From Pampus argenteus (lineage: Eukaryota; Chordata; Actinopteri; Scombriformes; Stromateidae), in contig CM072873.1 of NCBI GenBank assembly GCA_036937835.1, positions 18,121,501 to 18,185,500 of the forward strand: DNA of 64,000 nucleotides, written 5' to 3'. The notes below the pieces were generated by a model that had not been told where the DNA came from, made no database searches, and saw nothing but the letters and a program-made list of their open reading frames with translations. Positions 27,511 to 36,910 of the stretch are shown here, piece after piece; the first letter of the stretch is position 1; every line of letters begins with the position of its first letter. A program made the position numbers and the translations under genes.

Positions 27511-28654
27511 CCTACACACCCAAGTCAAAACGGTTGCACTCACCAAAACTGAATTGCTCCAGTAGTGAGGTGGTAACATAGGATGTTTACCAGATTTTAC
27601 TAGCTTCTCTAGTAAATTTTACTTACCTGTTTCTTTTCTGTATTTCTCCAGGTGTGTGATGAGCCTCCCTCTATCTGTACCCCAGTGAAAGAGCCCTTCT
27701 CTCCCCTGAACAACATTGTCTCCACCGAGCCATTCAGAAGCTGCTACGTCCCTGCCCAGCCCTTCGACGAGTTCCCCTGTAGCAACCGGCGCTACCTGCC
27801 TCCACAGGTAACGCCTCTCCTCAACACAACCAATCACATCACTGTCTCCAAAATCTAAATTAAATGAGGAACATGATGTCTTTAATTTTATTTACTACCG
27901 CGACACGTTGCATGTTGTACGTTGAGCACTGATTCTCAGTTTTCCCCCTTTCTTGAAGGTCCCTAAATCGACTCGTCATGTCAGCTTTCACATGGACGAG
28001 GAGGAGATCGTTCGCATCAACCCGCGCAAAGACGTGTTCATCCGCGGCTATGAGGACTACCGCCACCCTGTCATGTGGAAACAGGAGGCCGACCGCGAGG
28101 ACTTGGACTTCGCCACCACCTTCCACAAACTGGACAGTAAGAAGTGCGAGTATCTCTTCCCCGACGGTCCTGGCGTGGACTCCCACTCTGGCCCGGGAAT
28201 GGGCATTGGAACAGGTATGGGGCTGGGTCTGGGCAAGGACACAGCCATCAAGACTCAGCCCTCCCCCCTGCTCAAGTCCAAGAAAGGCAGACGGCGACGA
28301 GAGGACGGCGAGCGTTCGCGCTGCATCTACTGTCGAGAGATGTTCAACCATGAAGACAACTGGCGGGGGCAGTGCCAAGACGCCCCCGACCCCATCAAGC
28401 AGTGCATCTACAAAGTCAGCTGCATGCTGTGCGCCGAGAGCATGCTGTACCACTGCATGTCTGACTCCGAGGGCGACTTCTCAGACCCCTGCTCATGTGA
28501 CACATCTGACGAGCAGTTCTGCCTACGCTGGCTGGCCCTGGTGGCGCTCTCCTTCATCGCGCCCTGTATGTGCTGCTACCTGCCACTGCGCGCCTGCCAC
28601 CACTGTGGCGAGGCCTGTCGCTGCTGCGGGGGCAAGCACAAGGCCGCGGGGTGA
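3880..28654 (+). CDS. spred1: SPRED1, Sprouty-related EVH1 domain protein (six coding exons)
   Basis: Negative regulator of Ras-Raf-ERK signalling; family members recruit neurofibromin through the EVH1 domain and reach membranes through the cysteine-rich Sprouty domain. Coding exons: 3880-3911, 14770-15022, 19413-19581, 22689-22735, 27652-27807, 27959-28654. Phases agree at every junction and give 450 residues (human SPRED1 is 444). EVH1 spans about residues 13-151 and includes FGLTFQSPADARAFDRG. A c-Kit-binding-type segment (HVSF, EIVRINPR, YEDYRHP) starts near residue 225. The Sprouty domain runs from about 332 to the end and finishes CCGGKHKAAG. Two insertions relative to recalled human protein: a Ser/Gly/Pro run at about 48-82 inside EVH1, and a Gly/Met-rich run before the Sprouty domain. 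SPRED1 is preferred over SPRED2/3 because of the KVTPIFHHW and STEPFR-like segments and the fam98b neighbour. A small in-phase exon between exons 4 and 5 could have been missed. Confidence 0.93.
3958..3990. repeat. (AAT)n microsatellite
   Basis: About eleven AAT units lie just inside intron 1 of spred1, roughly 50 bases after the exon 1 donor. Confidence 0.9.
4823..4860. repeat. Interrupted (TG)n tract
   Basis: TG repeat broken by a short T run and one CG step, in spred1 intron 1. Confidence 0.85.
5127..5151. repeat. (TTTA)n microsatellite
   Basis: About six TTTA units in spred1 intron 1. Confidence 0.85.
8093..8120. repeat. (CA)n microsatellite
   Basis: Fourteen uninterrupted CA units in spred1 intron 1. 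Confidence 0.9.
10617..11290. repeat. Long pyrimidine-rich zone in spred1 intron 1
   Basis: The plus strand is strongly C/T-biased at about 10617-10740, then has a perfect pentanucleotide block (10936-11075), then C/T-rich sequence again at about 11195-11290. Apart from these tracts and other simple repeats, the 10.9 kb intron (3912-14769) holds nothing I can identify. Confidence 0.8.
10936..11075. repeat. (CTCTC)n pentanucleotide array, 28 units
   Basis: 140 bases of an uninterrupted 5-base unit, all pyrimidine on the plus strand and all purine on the minus strand. The repeat keeps all three frames open on each strand, so the long open frames across it are artefacts. Its mirror symmetry is of the kind that can form intramolecular triplex (H-DNA). 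Confidence 0.95.
15734..15910. repeat. Degenerate interspersed repeat, widespread teleost family
   Basis: In spred1 intron 2. It contains a GGCTGCAACTAA-like start, then CCCATCACAATTTTTCAGAG, then AGCCCAAGGTGAC and CCAAAACCCAAA blocks in the same order as a repeat I recall seeing scattered through fish genomes. A related fragment seems to lie in the fam98b 3' UTR. Family name and exact ends are not certain. Confidence 0.5.
18600..18640. repeat. (TC)n tract
   Basis: Nearly pure TC run in spred1 intron 2, followed by a CAG. No exon with recognised coding content follows it. Confidence 0.85.
19392..19412 (+). promoter_or_regulatory. TG-repeat splice acceptor of spred1 exon 3
   Basis: The 3' splice site of exon 3 is preceded by about nine TG units running almost directly into CAG (AG at 19411-19412), in place of an ordinary C/T-rich tract. 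UG repeats beside an acceptor are known binding sites for TDP-43 and CELF proteins, the CFTR exon 9 case being the best known. Skipping the 169-base exon would shift the frame inside EVH1. Confidence 0.6.
21383..21471. repeat. (TG)n microsatellite, about 44 units
   Basis: Longest dinucleotide run in the window, uninterrupted, in spred1 intron 3. A perfect RFX-type palindrome follows 20 bases later. Likely polymorphic and able to adopt Z-DNA. Confidence 0.95.
21491..21504. promoter_or_regulatory. Perfect RFX X-box palindrome
   Basis: GTTGCCATGGCAAC is an exact 14-base inverted repeat matching the optimal binding site of RFX factors. It lies in spred1 intron 3, away from any start I can identify, so a role as an intronic enhancer element is only inferred. 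Confidence 0.5.
24544..24570. repeat. (TG)n microsatellite
   Basis: About thirteen TG units in spred1 intron 4. Confidence 0.85.
25041..25540. repeat. Foldback interspersed element, copy A
   Basis: In spred1 intron 4. The left arm begins TAGATGAGAAGATTGATATC. The right arm, read on the minus strand, gives AGATGAGAGGATCAATACC, followed by the same blocks in the same order (TGTCTGTA, AATATG, CTTAGCATA, GACTGG, GTTTAATCC-like). The unit is therefore a long imperfect inverted repeat of about 0.5 kb without coding capacity, like a MITE. The outer right end (TTTTGACATTTTGGGA-type on the minus strand) matches the left end of copy B at 30484. Confidence 0.7.
26201..26275. repeat. (TC)n followed by (CA)n
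   Basis: Compound, slightly interrupted TC run grading into CA units, in spred1 intron 4. A further (CA)n run lies at 26422-26443. Confidence 0.85.
27479..27509. repeat. (CA)n microsatellite
   Basis: About fifteen CA units, roughly 140 bases before spred1 exon 5. Confidence 0.9.
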
Positions 28655-29586
28655 CCTGACGCCGGACACTGGGACACCCTCAAAGCTAGCTAACACAGGA
28701 AGTGGATAAAAGCGGAAAATTAAAAGCCGGCATCCTTTTTTCATTCCCCTCTCAGACGGGGTGATGTTGATCCCCAGCTCTGAGGGCTTTTGGAGATTTC
28801 AGTTTGTGTTTGTCGCCGACAAGCAGCAGTGGAGGACAAACCATATGCTTTGTGGGAGCTCTGGGCATCAAGCTAAGTTCAGGAGCTTAATCTGCGGAGG
28901 AGAAGAGGAGGAGGCGTTAAGATTAATAGACTCGGAGATGTTACTAAACACACCTGTACACACGTATACACACACAAACACACCTCTCTCACATTCACAC
29001 TCACACATTGACAAAGCCAGGCCCAATATGTCAGAACTCTACTACAAGTAATGTGTAACTTTATGAAGGAAATTTGTCTTTTGTACAGAGATCGACAAGT
29101 TAATGACATAAAAAAAAGAAAACAAAAACTATTCTGCGTTCAGAAAAAAAATCTGTGCTGTTTGAGTATGCTAAAAGGGATATGTTCTTGCTTTTTTGTG
29201 AATTTGCAGTTGGGTAACAGTGGCCTTTCCTTCATGGCTTCAACATTTGCTGATAATGTAATTTACTAGACAGAGAAAAAGTGCACTAGAAATGGTATTT
29301 TTCCCCAGAGTAAAGGTAACCCTCTCAAACTGATAGAGGTAAATTAACCACCATATTTAGCGTAATTTTAACATTTGAGAGATGTTGTGGTGGATGTATG
29401 GCCAATTTATTCATTATTTTCCTTTCAATCGATTAAGAAAATCAAAAAAAGTAACAGCTTTTTATATATATATATATTTTTTTTTTTTGAGGTACAGCCG
29501 GGCTTAGCTTTTGACAGTCATTCAGAAGATGTTAAAATGATTACCTTGCTTATCGAGGTGATTTTGACCATTTGATTGCATTCCAA

Positions 29587-29592
29587 AATAAA
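29587..29592 (+). terminator. Possible proximal poly(A) signal of spred1
   Basis: AATAAA about 930 bases after the stop codon. Use of this site would remove the GT repeats and the foldback element from the message. Confidence 0.35.
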
Positions 29593-30281
29593 AGGGATTG
29601 ATTCCATGATTAGAAGGGAATAAATGGTAAAGACTTTACCATGCCGACTTCCCCGAAAAATACTGTTTCCCACGTCACAAACAAAGAAAAGCATCAGAAC
29701 CTCTTGAACCGTTTAAATTGAAACAGTTTCGTTCACTTCAGTGAGTTTCAGTTTGAGTCCGGTTATTTACTGCTGTAGTGAAATTGGTGTTTTTGTTTCT
29801 TCATTGTTAATTTACCATTTTATAATTTTTTTTTTTTTTTTTAAAACAAAGGCTGAAATGTTGCTCAACCAGCAAGTTTTGTTTTGGTGAGTTAGGGGGT
29901 TACAATGCTCCTTTTGGTTAAATAATGAGGCACTTAAATTAGGCAATTCTTTACGAATCCCTCTGATTTTTGGAATTAGTCTGTACATAAAATTCACTAA
30001 CTTACATTTGTATCTTATTACATCTAATTTGACATCTTTAAAGCACTGCTCTTCAAGCTTTGGTTGCAGCACCCTCTCCAAATTTCCATGTTTGTCCCAT
30101 AATCAATTTCTCTTTTTCTGTTTGTTTTCTTAATTTCACCCTCATATCCTGTCTGAGTGTCGTATTACGTTGTTCTTTAAAAGTTAGTCCACTCCTTCCA
30201 TGTGTCTTCATTTTACAGGCCTTGAATGAATGAATGTGTTTCAGGAATGCTGAGTATCTTAGCTATAAAAAAAAAAAAACA

Positions 30282-30337
30282 CGTGTGTGTGCGTGTGTGT
30301 GTGCGTGTGTGTGTGTGTGTGTGTGTGCGTGTGTGTA
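30282..30337. repeat. Interrupted (GT)n in spred1 3' UTR
   Basis: GT units with a few GC steps, preceded by an A homopolymer. Confidence 0.85.
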
Positions 30338-30483
30338 GGTCTTCATATGCACTGGTGATTTGATGTCATGTAACATCACCACTGACTATGTGAGTAAGAC
30401 TTTGACATCTTGACAGCGCCGACCAACTTCCTGTTTCCCGTCTTTGTCTCTGAACAAAGAAATGATCAAATTATTTCAAGTAA

Positions 30484-31064
30484 TAGTTTGTCATTGTTTT
30501 GGGAAATACGCTTGTTCACTTTCTTCCCCAAGAGTTATTTGAGGAAATCAAAACCGCTCTCGTGTCTGTCCTTTTGTGTATGTAGCTGGAACCAGCAGCC
30601 GCTTAGCTTAGCATTAAAATGGCTAGCCTGGCTGCGTCCAAAGGTAACAAAATCTGCCCACCAGCACCTTTTTAAAGCTCACTAATTAACTTTTTTATAT
30701 CTTTGTTTGTTTAATCCATATAAAAAAAAGTACAGTAGGATGTGTAAAAATGACAATTTCCTGTTTTGCAGGACTGTTTATTGATATTGAGGCAGGTTTC
30801 CAGGATGTTACTGTGAAATAGTCCCACATAACACTGTAAAGGCATAAATTCTCATTTTGGTTTTTGTTTGTATTAAACAAATAAGATACAGTGTGTTGGG
30901 GAACTTTACAGGTGCTGGTGGGCGGATCATGTTACCGAGCTGTCTTCCAGTCTTTACGCTAGGCTAACTGCTAGCTGCTGCCTCCAGCTTTATATCGACT
31001 GTACAAATATCAGAGCGGTGTCTTCACATCTAACTCGCTGCAAGAAAGTAAACAAGAGTATGTT
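30484..31064. repeat. Foldback interspersed element, copy B, in spred1 3' UTR
   Basis: Left arm (about 30500-30700) and right arm (about 30900-31064) are inverted copies. CACTTTCTT, the CCGCTCT blocks, GCTGG, TTAGC, CCCACCAGCACCT and the following AAAG appear in that order on the plus strand at the left and on the minus strand at the right. Same family as the element at 25041-25540. If transcribed within the spred1 3' UTR, the arms would pair into a long imperfect RNA duplex. Confidence 0.7.
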
Positions 31065-31906
31065 TCTTTTAAGATCCTCGGGAAGACGGAGACTAGACAG
31101 ACTGTAAGCCAGAGTTGAACTGTGTTTGAAACCCATTTCCCACCTGAAAGAGCAGAAAATGTTAACATCTTGCTCACAAAACTGTTGTGTTGACTCCGAC
31201 TATTCTGGACAACAACACTGAGATTACAACAAACTCCCAACAGGAGAAAAAAGAAAAATAAAGATTTCAGTTTGGAAATGACTGTAATAACTGAAATGTT
31301 CCCCTAACAAGGCATTGGCTTGTTTTTAAATTAGTGCTAATTTTAATACATCTCAAATTTTTAACAGCAGATTGGGTATCATATCCATGTGCATACAGAT
31401 GTGCATATCTTCTCACCTCCTGGATTTTTTTTTTTTCCTAACTCCATCCTGACTGGCCAGCGACAACAACGCTCCCTTTACTTTCTATGCAAACTTTCTA
31501 ACATGGGAAAAACACTTGGACCTCTCTGCAGACTGAGTCAGTGACGGGACGGGACACTTTAACGTTATATAGGTAGATGACCAACCCCTGGTACCAAACT
31601 CCAAACACCTGTAAATACTTAACACTATATTTAAGTACTGATAATAATCCCAGCTTTATTTGTCTTTGAAATTTTAAAGATAGAGCTGTATTTATCGTTG
31701 CTGTCAGCATATACTGTAGCTTCAATTGACAGCATTATGTACATAGGTCACCTTTTAGTATTATTTCACATTGAAAAGTAGAGGGCGTTTTGTGATGGAA
31801 ATGACTATTGAGCTTCTAATAGAGTTTCTCTCTAGTTTTGTACGGTAGATGGAAGGATAGTGCTAACACGGTACAGTAGTGGCAGTCCACTTGTTTCAAA
31901 AGTTTG

Positions 31907-31937
<31 letters not shown>

Positions 31938-32075
31938 CATACATGCATATAAAGCTGCTAGATACAATCACTAATTTTATTGTGTTGACAGAGAAAAATT
32001 AGCTATGAACGACTGTTAAACCCTAATTCTCCAACAGCATATAACCACGATGGTGAGTTTTTAAATGTTTGATTG

Positions 32076-32078
<3 letters not shown>

Positions 32079-32117
<39 letters not shown>
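32079..32117. repeat. (GT)n microsatellite
   Basis: About nineteen GT units in the presumed spred1 3' UTR. Confidence 0.9.
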
Positions 32118-32119
<2 letters not shown>

Positions 32120-33271
32120 CCAAATGTTTGGTTGGTTGTCATATTCTCCCATTGTAATTGGATTGCCCTGCATTTATTGCAAGCTGAACCAAGGTTTGAT
32201 GAACCTGATTAAAACTTGCTGGCTGAGAAGCAAAATGTAGGACGTGCATTTATACAAAAGTTATAGAGAATGCTGAAATAACACTTCTCATTCTGCATTA
32301 ACCAGCACAGTGCAACTTCCTGTCATGTACTGTATTATATATGCAACATGTGTCTGTCCGCTTTAATATATATATATATTTTTTTTTTTGACCTGCATTA
32401 TATTAAGACTTCAGTTTTAACCACTTTGCTGCTAGTCTTTTATCCTCTTTCAATCTTGGAAAATTGTGCATATCTTTGGGAATGCATACGAGTGTACATT
32501 CTTGACATTGTGTAGATTTAAAAAAAACTAAAAAAAACTAAAAAAAAAACTAGAAAAAAGAAAGAAAAAAAGCTATAAAGTATAAACCTGTTTCTCTTCA
32601 GTGTATTGTTTTTAAAAAGGTTACTTTTCACAGCAGTTAAGTGGTTATGTTTCAATTCTCCGATGCTTTGGTGCACTGATGATACTATATGTAAAACTTT
32701 TTTTCATCTTACAGCGCTTGACGTAACATTTATGTGATTAGTTCTAAATAGTGGAAGACATTTGTGTTTTGAAACTTGCAGTATAAATGGTACTACTCTT
32801 AACTATTCTGTAAACACTGCCTGTTTTTTCTTTCTTTTTCCCCTCTTACTTTCACTCTGTCTTTGTGCATATTTCTTTCCTGTGCATCTTTTTTTTTTCT
32901 TTTTTTTTTTTTGTTGCTTTTTTTTTTTCTTTTGCTTTTGAGTTTCTTAGTGCCATCGGCTTTCACATCCTGACAGCCTCAAAAAAAGTGCCTCACGTCC
33001 ATCCTAGTTTCCATCTTACAATTTAACATCTCTCGTTCTGGTTCTATTGGTTTCTACACGTCTAGGTATTTCTTATCATGGTTCGAGAATACCAAGTATA
33101 TGATGTAAAATTTATAGTCCCAATAACTCATGTCATAGTTGTATTTTCTTTATACAGATGTAGCTTGTTACTTTTCATAAATATATAATGTAAATATGCA
33201 TACATATGTTTGTAACTGTTTTTATGTTACATCATACACTTGTAATTTGACATATCAAATAACATTATCAT

Positions 33272-33277
33272 AATAAA
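33272..33277 (+). terminator. Distal poly(A) signal of spred1
   Basis: AATAAA followed by a GT- and T-rich stretch (GTTGCGTTTACTTCGTTGTG) typical of a downstream processing element. Last good signal before fam98b. Confidence 0.65.
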
Positions 33278-33299
33278 ATGGTGAGTTTTAATCTTGTGT

Positions 33300-34071
33300 T
33301 GCGTTTACTTCGTTGTGTTTCTGTTAATCCATCCAACATCTGTACAGTCGAGACTGGAAACAGCAGCTGGAAGCAAGATGGAAGTGTGAAGAAAAAAAAC
33401 CCACAAACAATAATGAATAAAGTAGTTAAATAAAGTCCTATTCCAACAACTTCACGGAGGTGACTAGATACTGTATAATATACTGATAATTACATGTTTC
33501 TATACCTTACAAGAGAGAACATTTTGAACAAATTTTAATTCGCCTCCATAATTTTGTAAATGACAGATGATGTTTGTGAATGAAATTTACAACGGAGTAA
33601 TTAAGTGGATTTACTAAAGTACTTCAAGGTCATTTTGAAGTACTAAAATATTATTTGTTGTAATTTTACTCTATAATGTACTTTTAATCCACTACATTGT
33701 CCTGACAACAGATTTTGCTGATATTAATATTTTACACACATCAAGAAAAAGGGTAATATATAAATTTAATAAATGTCCAAATGTACCAAAATGTCAACTT
33801 TATTTATTTATTTATTTATTATACGTTTATTTAGCATTTTCTGCTGGTATTTCTTGTTCAGTTTGTTCTGTAGCGGAACCATTGTCCCGGAACTAAAGTT
33901 TGAACGTCATGTGTTTCCCTCCGGCTCACGTACGCAACCGGAACAACAAGCAGGCATGATGATAGCGCTGCTGAAATGAATGGAGGCTAAAGATTTCTAA
34001 GCAGTCACTCTCGTAGCAGGAACGTCGTCATGTTTTAAGTAGATAAACACTTTTTCGTTTTTTTATCAACA
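33300..34071. other. spred1-fam98b intergenic region
   Basis: Under 800 bases separate the spred1 poly(A) signal from the fam98b start codon. Part of it (about 33595-33760: AAGTACTTCAAGG, ACTTTTAATCCACTACATTGT) resembles a diverged teleost interspersed repeat. The last 200 bases hold CpG-containing, ETS-like CCGGAA sequence and presumably the fam98b promoter and 5' UTR. Confidence 0.5.
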
Positions 34072-36211
34072 ATGGAGTTCGACATTTTAGACACTTTAGA
34101 GCATCTCGGGTAAGCTAACTGTCTGTTAGCATGTTAGCTTTGCATTTCGCGTCACCATCCGCCGTTATGTTCTGTGTGTCTGTTGAAAATGACACTGGTG
34201 GATTTAAAGTGGCTGCACTTCACACTGCTTTTATCTAACGTGTTTTTTCATGCTGGTTTGACTCTTTGTTTCTCTTCGACGTGGCCGCTTCTCAGCTATG
34301 ACGGCCCCCTGATGGAGGAGAAGGCGCTGCTCGGAGCTGCACAGGGAGGCCTGTCCTCTCAGGAGTATGTGGACCTGTGCAGGTGGTTGGCATCCAGGTT
34401 AAAGCTGCAGTGTGACCTGGAGGAGAGCATCACTTCCGGTCCAGGTGAGCCACATCCACCCCACACCTCCTCCATGAATGAGGAGAGAGAGGATGCTTTT
34501 TTGTTATTATTATTATTGTTGTTATTGCTCCAGATGACCTGGACAGCCTCCAGGTGGAGATGAGCGGGTTTCTGAAGGAGCTGCACTGTCCTCACGAAGA
34601 AGCCATTTCAGGAATTCTCAAGGGCAGCACGCCGAGTACAAGAGACCATCTGAAGTTTGTCTGTATGTAATCACCTCATGCTCTTTCCAGTCATAGCGCT
34701 ACAAGCTCTGTAACTTTACAATAAGTTGTCTTTTATTTTATTTTTATTTTTTTTAAGTGTTTCTAAGCTCTGAGCTCCAGGCGGCTCAGATCGTGAGGAG
34801 CAGAAACGTCTCTGACAAACAACAGGAGGAGAAGCCGGCGCATCAGGAGCTCCTGAAAATCTGTGAAACGCTGAACCTGCCGCGAGGACGAGATGCAGCA
34901 GCCGTCTTCTCCCAAATACAAGACAAGGTGAGACTGATGAATGACGCGTTTAATATCTTCAGTTTGACAAATAAAAGCTACAAACGTCAATTTTTTCGCT
35001 TTTTTTCCCCCTTCTTTTCTTAAATGCCTATTATGTGTTGTGTTGTTTTGTAAAATAAAAGAGTAAATGAACAGTGTCCATATTTCCCCCTTGTTTTATA
35101 TTGTGCTAATGCATTAAAGCCTGTGCATCATTACAGGTTGAGGAATTACTTAAAGATCTTCCAGATGGCTCCGTTGGAAACCCGGTTTTGAAGAAATCTC
35201 TCAGCAATGATCAGTGGGTAAGTAGAACATGTTCAATAAGCCACACTATATGAATTCCTATATCTGTGTGTCAGTGGAGGGTTTTTTCTGTATTATGAAG
35301 AGCACAGTTTGACTTTTCCCACAGGAGAAGTTGCGCCACATAAACGCGGCTCTGTCGTCGGAGTACGAGTGTCGGCGCAGGATGCTGATCAAGCGGCTGG
35401 ACGTCACCGTTCAGTCCTTCGGATGGTCAGACAGAGCCAAGGCACGTTCATCTGTTAATCACGCAGCAAAACCGTTGTCCCCGTCCTCTAATACAGGGAG
35501 ATCTAAACTGAGGAGGGCGTAAGTTAATATAGAGGGGTTCAATCTGCAAAATAAAAAAGAACCAAAAAACAAACATGTATAAAAAATGAAACACCTGCTT
35601 TAGATCATTTTTCCTGGAGAAGAATCTTTTTCTCAGTAGAAGCTGTTTTAATCATATGCATGTTTTTTTTTTTTTTTTTAAGGTAAGGGTGGACAGCATG
35701 GCGAAGGCATACCAGCCTAGGAGACACACACTGAGGCCACAGCCTACGGTGGACGCGGCCGACCTGCTGGCTGCCAGAGAAGACCTCTGCAACGTGGTGA
35801 AGACCAGCAGCGGCTCCAGCAGACAGAAGACGACCTGCGCTGTCAACAAGGTACAGCAGCAGATCACTTCCATCATTTGCTCCGTATAGCAGCCTTCGCT
35901 TTCCATGTTTTCTTCTGAAACAAACGATTCTCTCGCTCGTCTCGTATCCACAGATCCTCATGGGGAGAGTGCCGGACCGAGGAGGACGTCCCTCAGAGAT
36001 AGAAGCCCCGCCTCCCGAGATGCCACCCTGGCAGAAAAGACAAGATGGAGGAGGAGGAGGGGGTGGCTGGGGAGGCCGTGGTGGTGGGCGAGGCGGAAGA
36101 GGAGGAGGAGGAGGAGGTGGTTGGAGAGGAGGCGGTCGGAACCAAGGAGGACACAGTGGACATGGAGGTTATGGTGGACACGGAGGAAAGAGAGGACGGT
36201 ACCAGTATTAA
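34072..36211 (+). CDS. fam98b: FAM98B, tRNA ligase complex subunit (eight exons)
   Basis: FAM98 proteins associate with RTCB, DDX1 and RTRAF in the complex that ligates tRNA exons and shuttles between nucleus and cytoplasm. Exons: 34072-34109, 34296-34444, 34534-34662, 34758-34927, 35137-35217, 35325-35441, 35683-35850, 35954-36211. Phases join cleanly into 369 residues. Family blocks: MEFDILDTLEHLGY at the start, FLSSELQAAQI, SEYECRRRMLIKRLDVTVQS, LLAAREDL, and MGRVPDRGGRPSEIE followed by PPPEMPPWQKRQDG. A short Gly/Arg-rich tail of about 50 residues follows, shorter than I recall in mammals. Exon 6 ends at a GC donor (35442-35443), since only that junction keeps frame and homology into exon 7. 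FAM98B is preferred over FAM98A/C because it sits directly after spred1 in the same orientation, as in human. Confidence 0.93.
35442..35443 (+). promoter_or_regulatory. Non-canonical GC splice donor of fam98b intron 6
   Basis: Exon 6 must end after the codons for DRAK so that VRVDSMAKAYQP follows in frame. The intron there starts GCACGT after AAG, and it ends in a T-rich tract plus AAG at 35681-35682. No GT nearby keeps the frame. Confidence 0.7.
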
Positions 36212-36449
36212 TTTCTACTGAACTTGACTGTCTGAGGAGCAAGAAAACATGTTTTCAAAAGGTCATCTTTTCATTTGGATGATTAATAATGCTCCTTCCT
36301 CTTTTTACTTTTGGTATAAAAGTGTTTTGTTTTTATACTCTGTGCTTTTTAAAAGTAGCAATAATGTCTTTACAGAGTTCCCTTTTTTGTTTCTTGGATT
36401 AGTGACAATAAGAAATGTGACACGTTGCGCCATAATGGTGCATCTTCAA

Positions 36450-36560
36450 CAATGTGTTTCGGTTAGGACCGCAACTACCAGTTTTTTTTATTATTGATTA
36501 ATCTGCCTATCCTTTAGATTAATCAATTAGCCAGGTCTGTAAATCGACCAGTTTTTTTCA
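36450..36560. repeat. Fragment of AT-rich interspersed repeat in fam98b 3' UTR
   Basis: ACCGCAACTACC, a T run, ATTGATTAATCTGCC and AGATTAATCAATTAG occur in the order of the widespread vertebrate GCAACTAACGATTA-type repeat, to which the 15734-15910 copy also seems to belong. Diverged; ends uncertain. Confidence 0.45.
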
Positions 36561-36904
36561 GCACTACAGAGACAAATATGAACAGGAAAAAAACTACACC
36601 AGCTATAAAGTTTATCAAAAAATAAAAAAAACGCAAGTCCTTTAGTGTAAATGTTTTGCTTATTAAACGTGTGACAGTGTTAAAGGGACTGAAGACGAGA
36701 CATAAGGATGTTTTAAAGTGAGTGAAAACAAAACGTTGGTAACTGATCCTCTAAAGACTGAACCTGCTGCTGCCTGTCAGAGATCAAGCTGAGAACACGT
36801 CTGATAATCATCTTTAATGCATATTTTACAGTTTAATTTACATATTAAACTGCAGCTTCTGTACCAGCTATCGTCATGATCCTTTTTCACCTCTGAATTT
36901 ATTT

Positions 36905-36910
36905 AATAAA
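36905..36910 (+). terminator. Poly(A) signal of fam98b
   Basis: AATAAA about 690 bases after the fam98b stop, followed by a T-rich and GTGAG-containing stretch. It lies in the gap before the convergent ptpn21 3' end. Confidence 0.65.

Larger units (their letters stand above)
28655..33290 (+). other. spred1: spred1 3' UTR (about 4.6 kb)
   Basis: From the SPRED1 stop to a strong AATAAA at 33272-33277 no other gene is seen, and the next gene starts 800 bases later. Mammalian SPRED1 also has a long 3' UTR. It contains an earlier AATAAA at 29587-29592 that could give a short isoform, two (GT)n runs, many T and A homopolymers, and a foldback repeat at about 30484-31064. Extent is inferred; no cDNA evidence is available here. 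Confidence 0.65.

Noticed and set aside
27860..28453. 197-codon minus-strand open frame
   Set aside because: Antisense shadow of spred1 exon 6, which is clearly coding on the plus strand.
3880..28654. Identity as SPRED2 or SPRED3
   Set aside because: The intact KBD-like segment and Sprouty domain differ from SPRED3, and the EVH1 strands match SPRED1 more closely than SPRED2.
31868..31873. Possible miR-126 target site in the spred1 3' UTR
   Set aside because: miR-126 regulation of SPRED1 is well known, but the only match is an offset 6-mer (CGGTAC followed by A); no GGTACG seed site was found in 28655-33290.
35905..36282. Arg/Trp-rich 125-codon plus-strand frame
   Set aside because: Wrong-frame reading of the Gly/Arg-rich last exon of fam98b.
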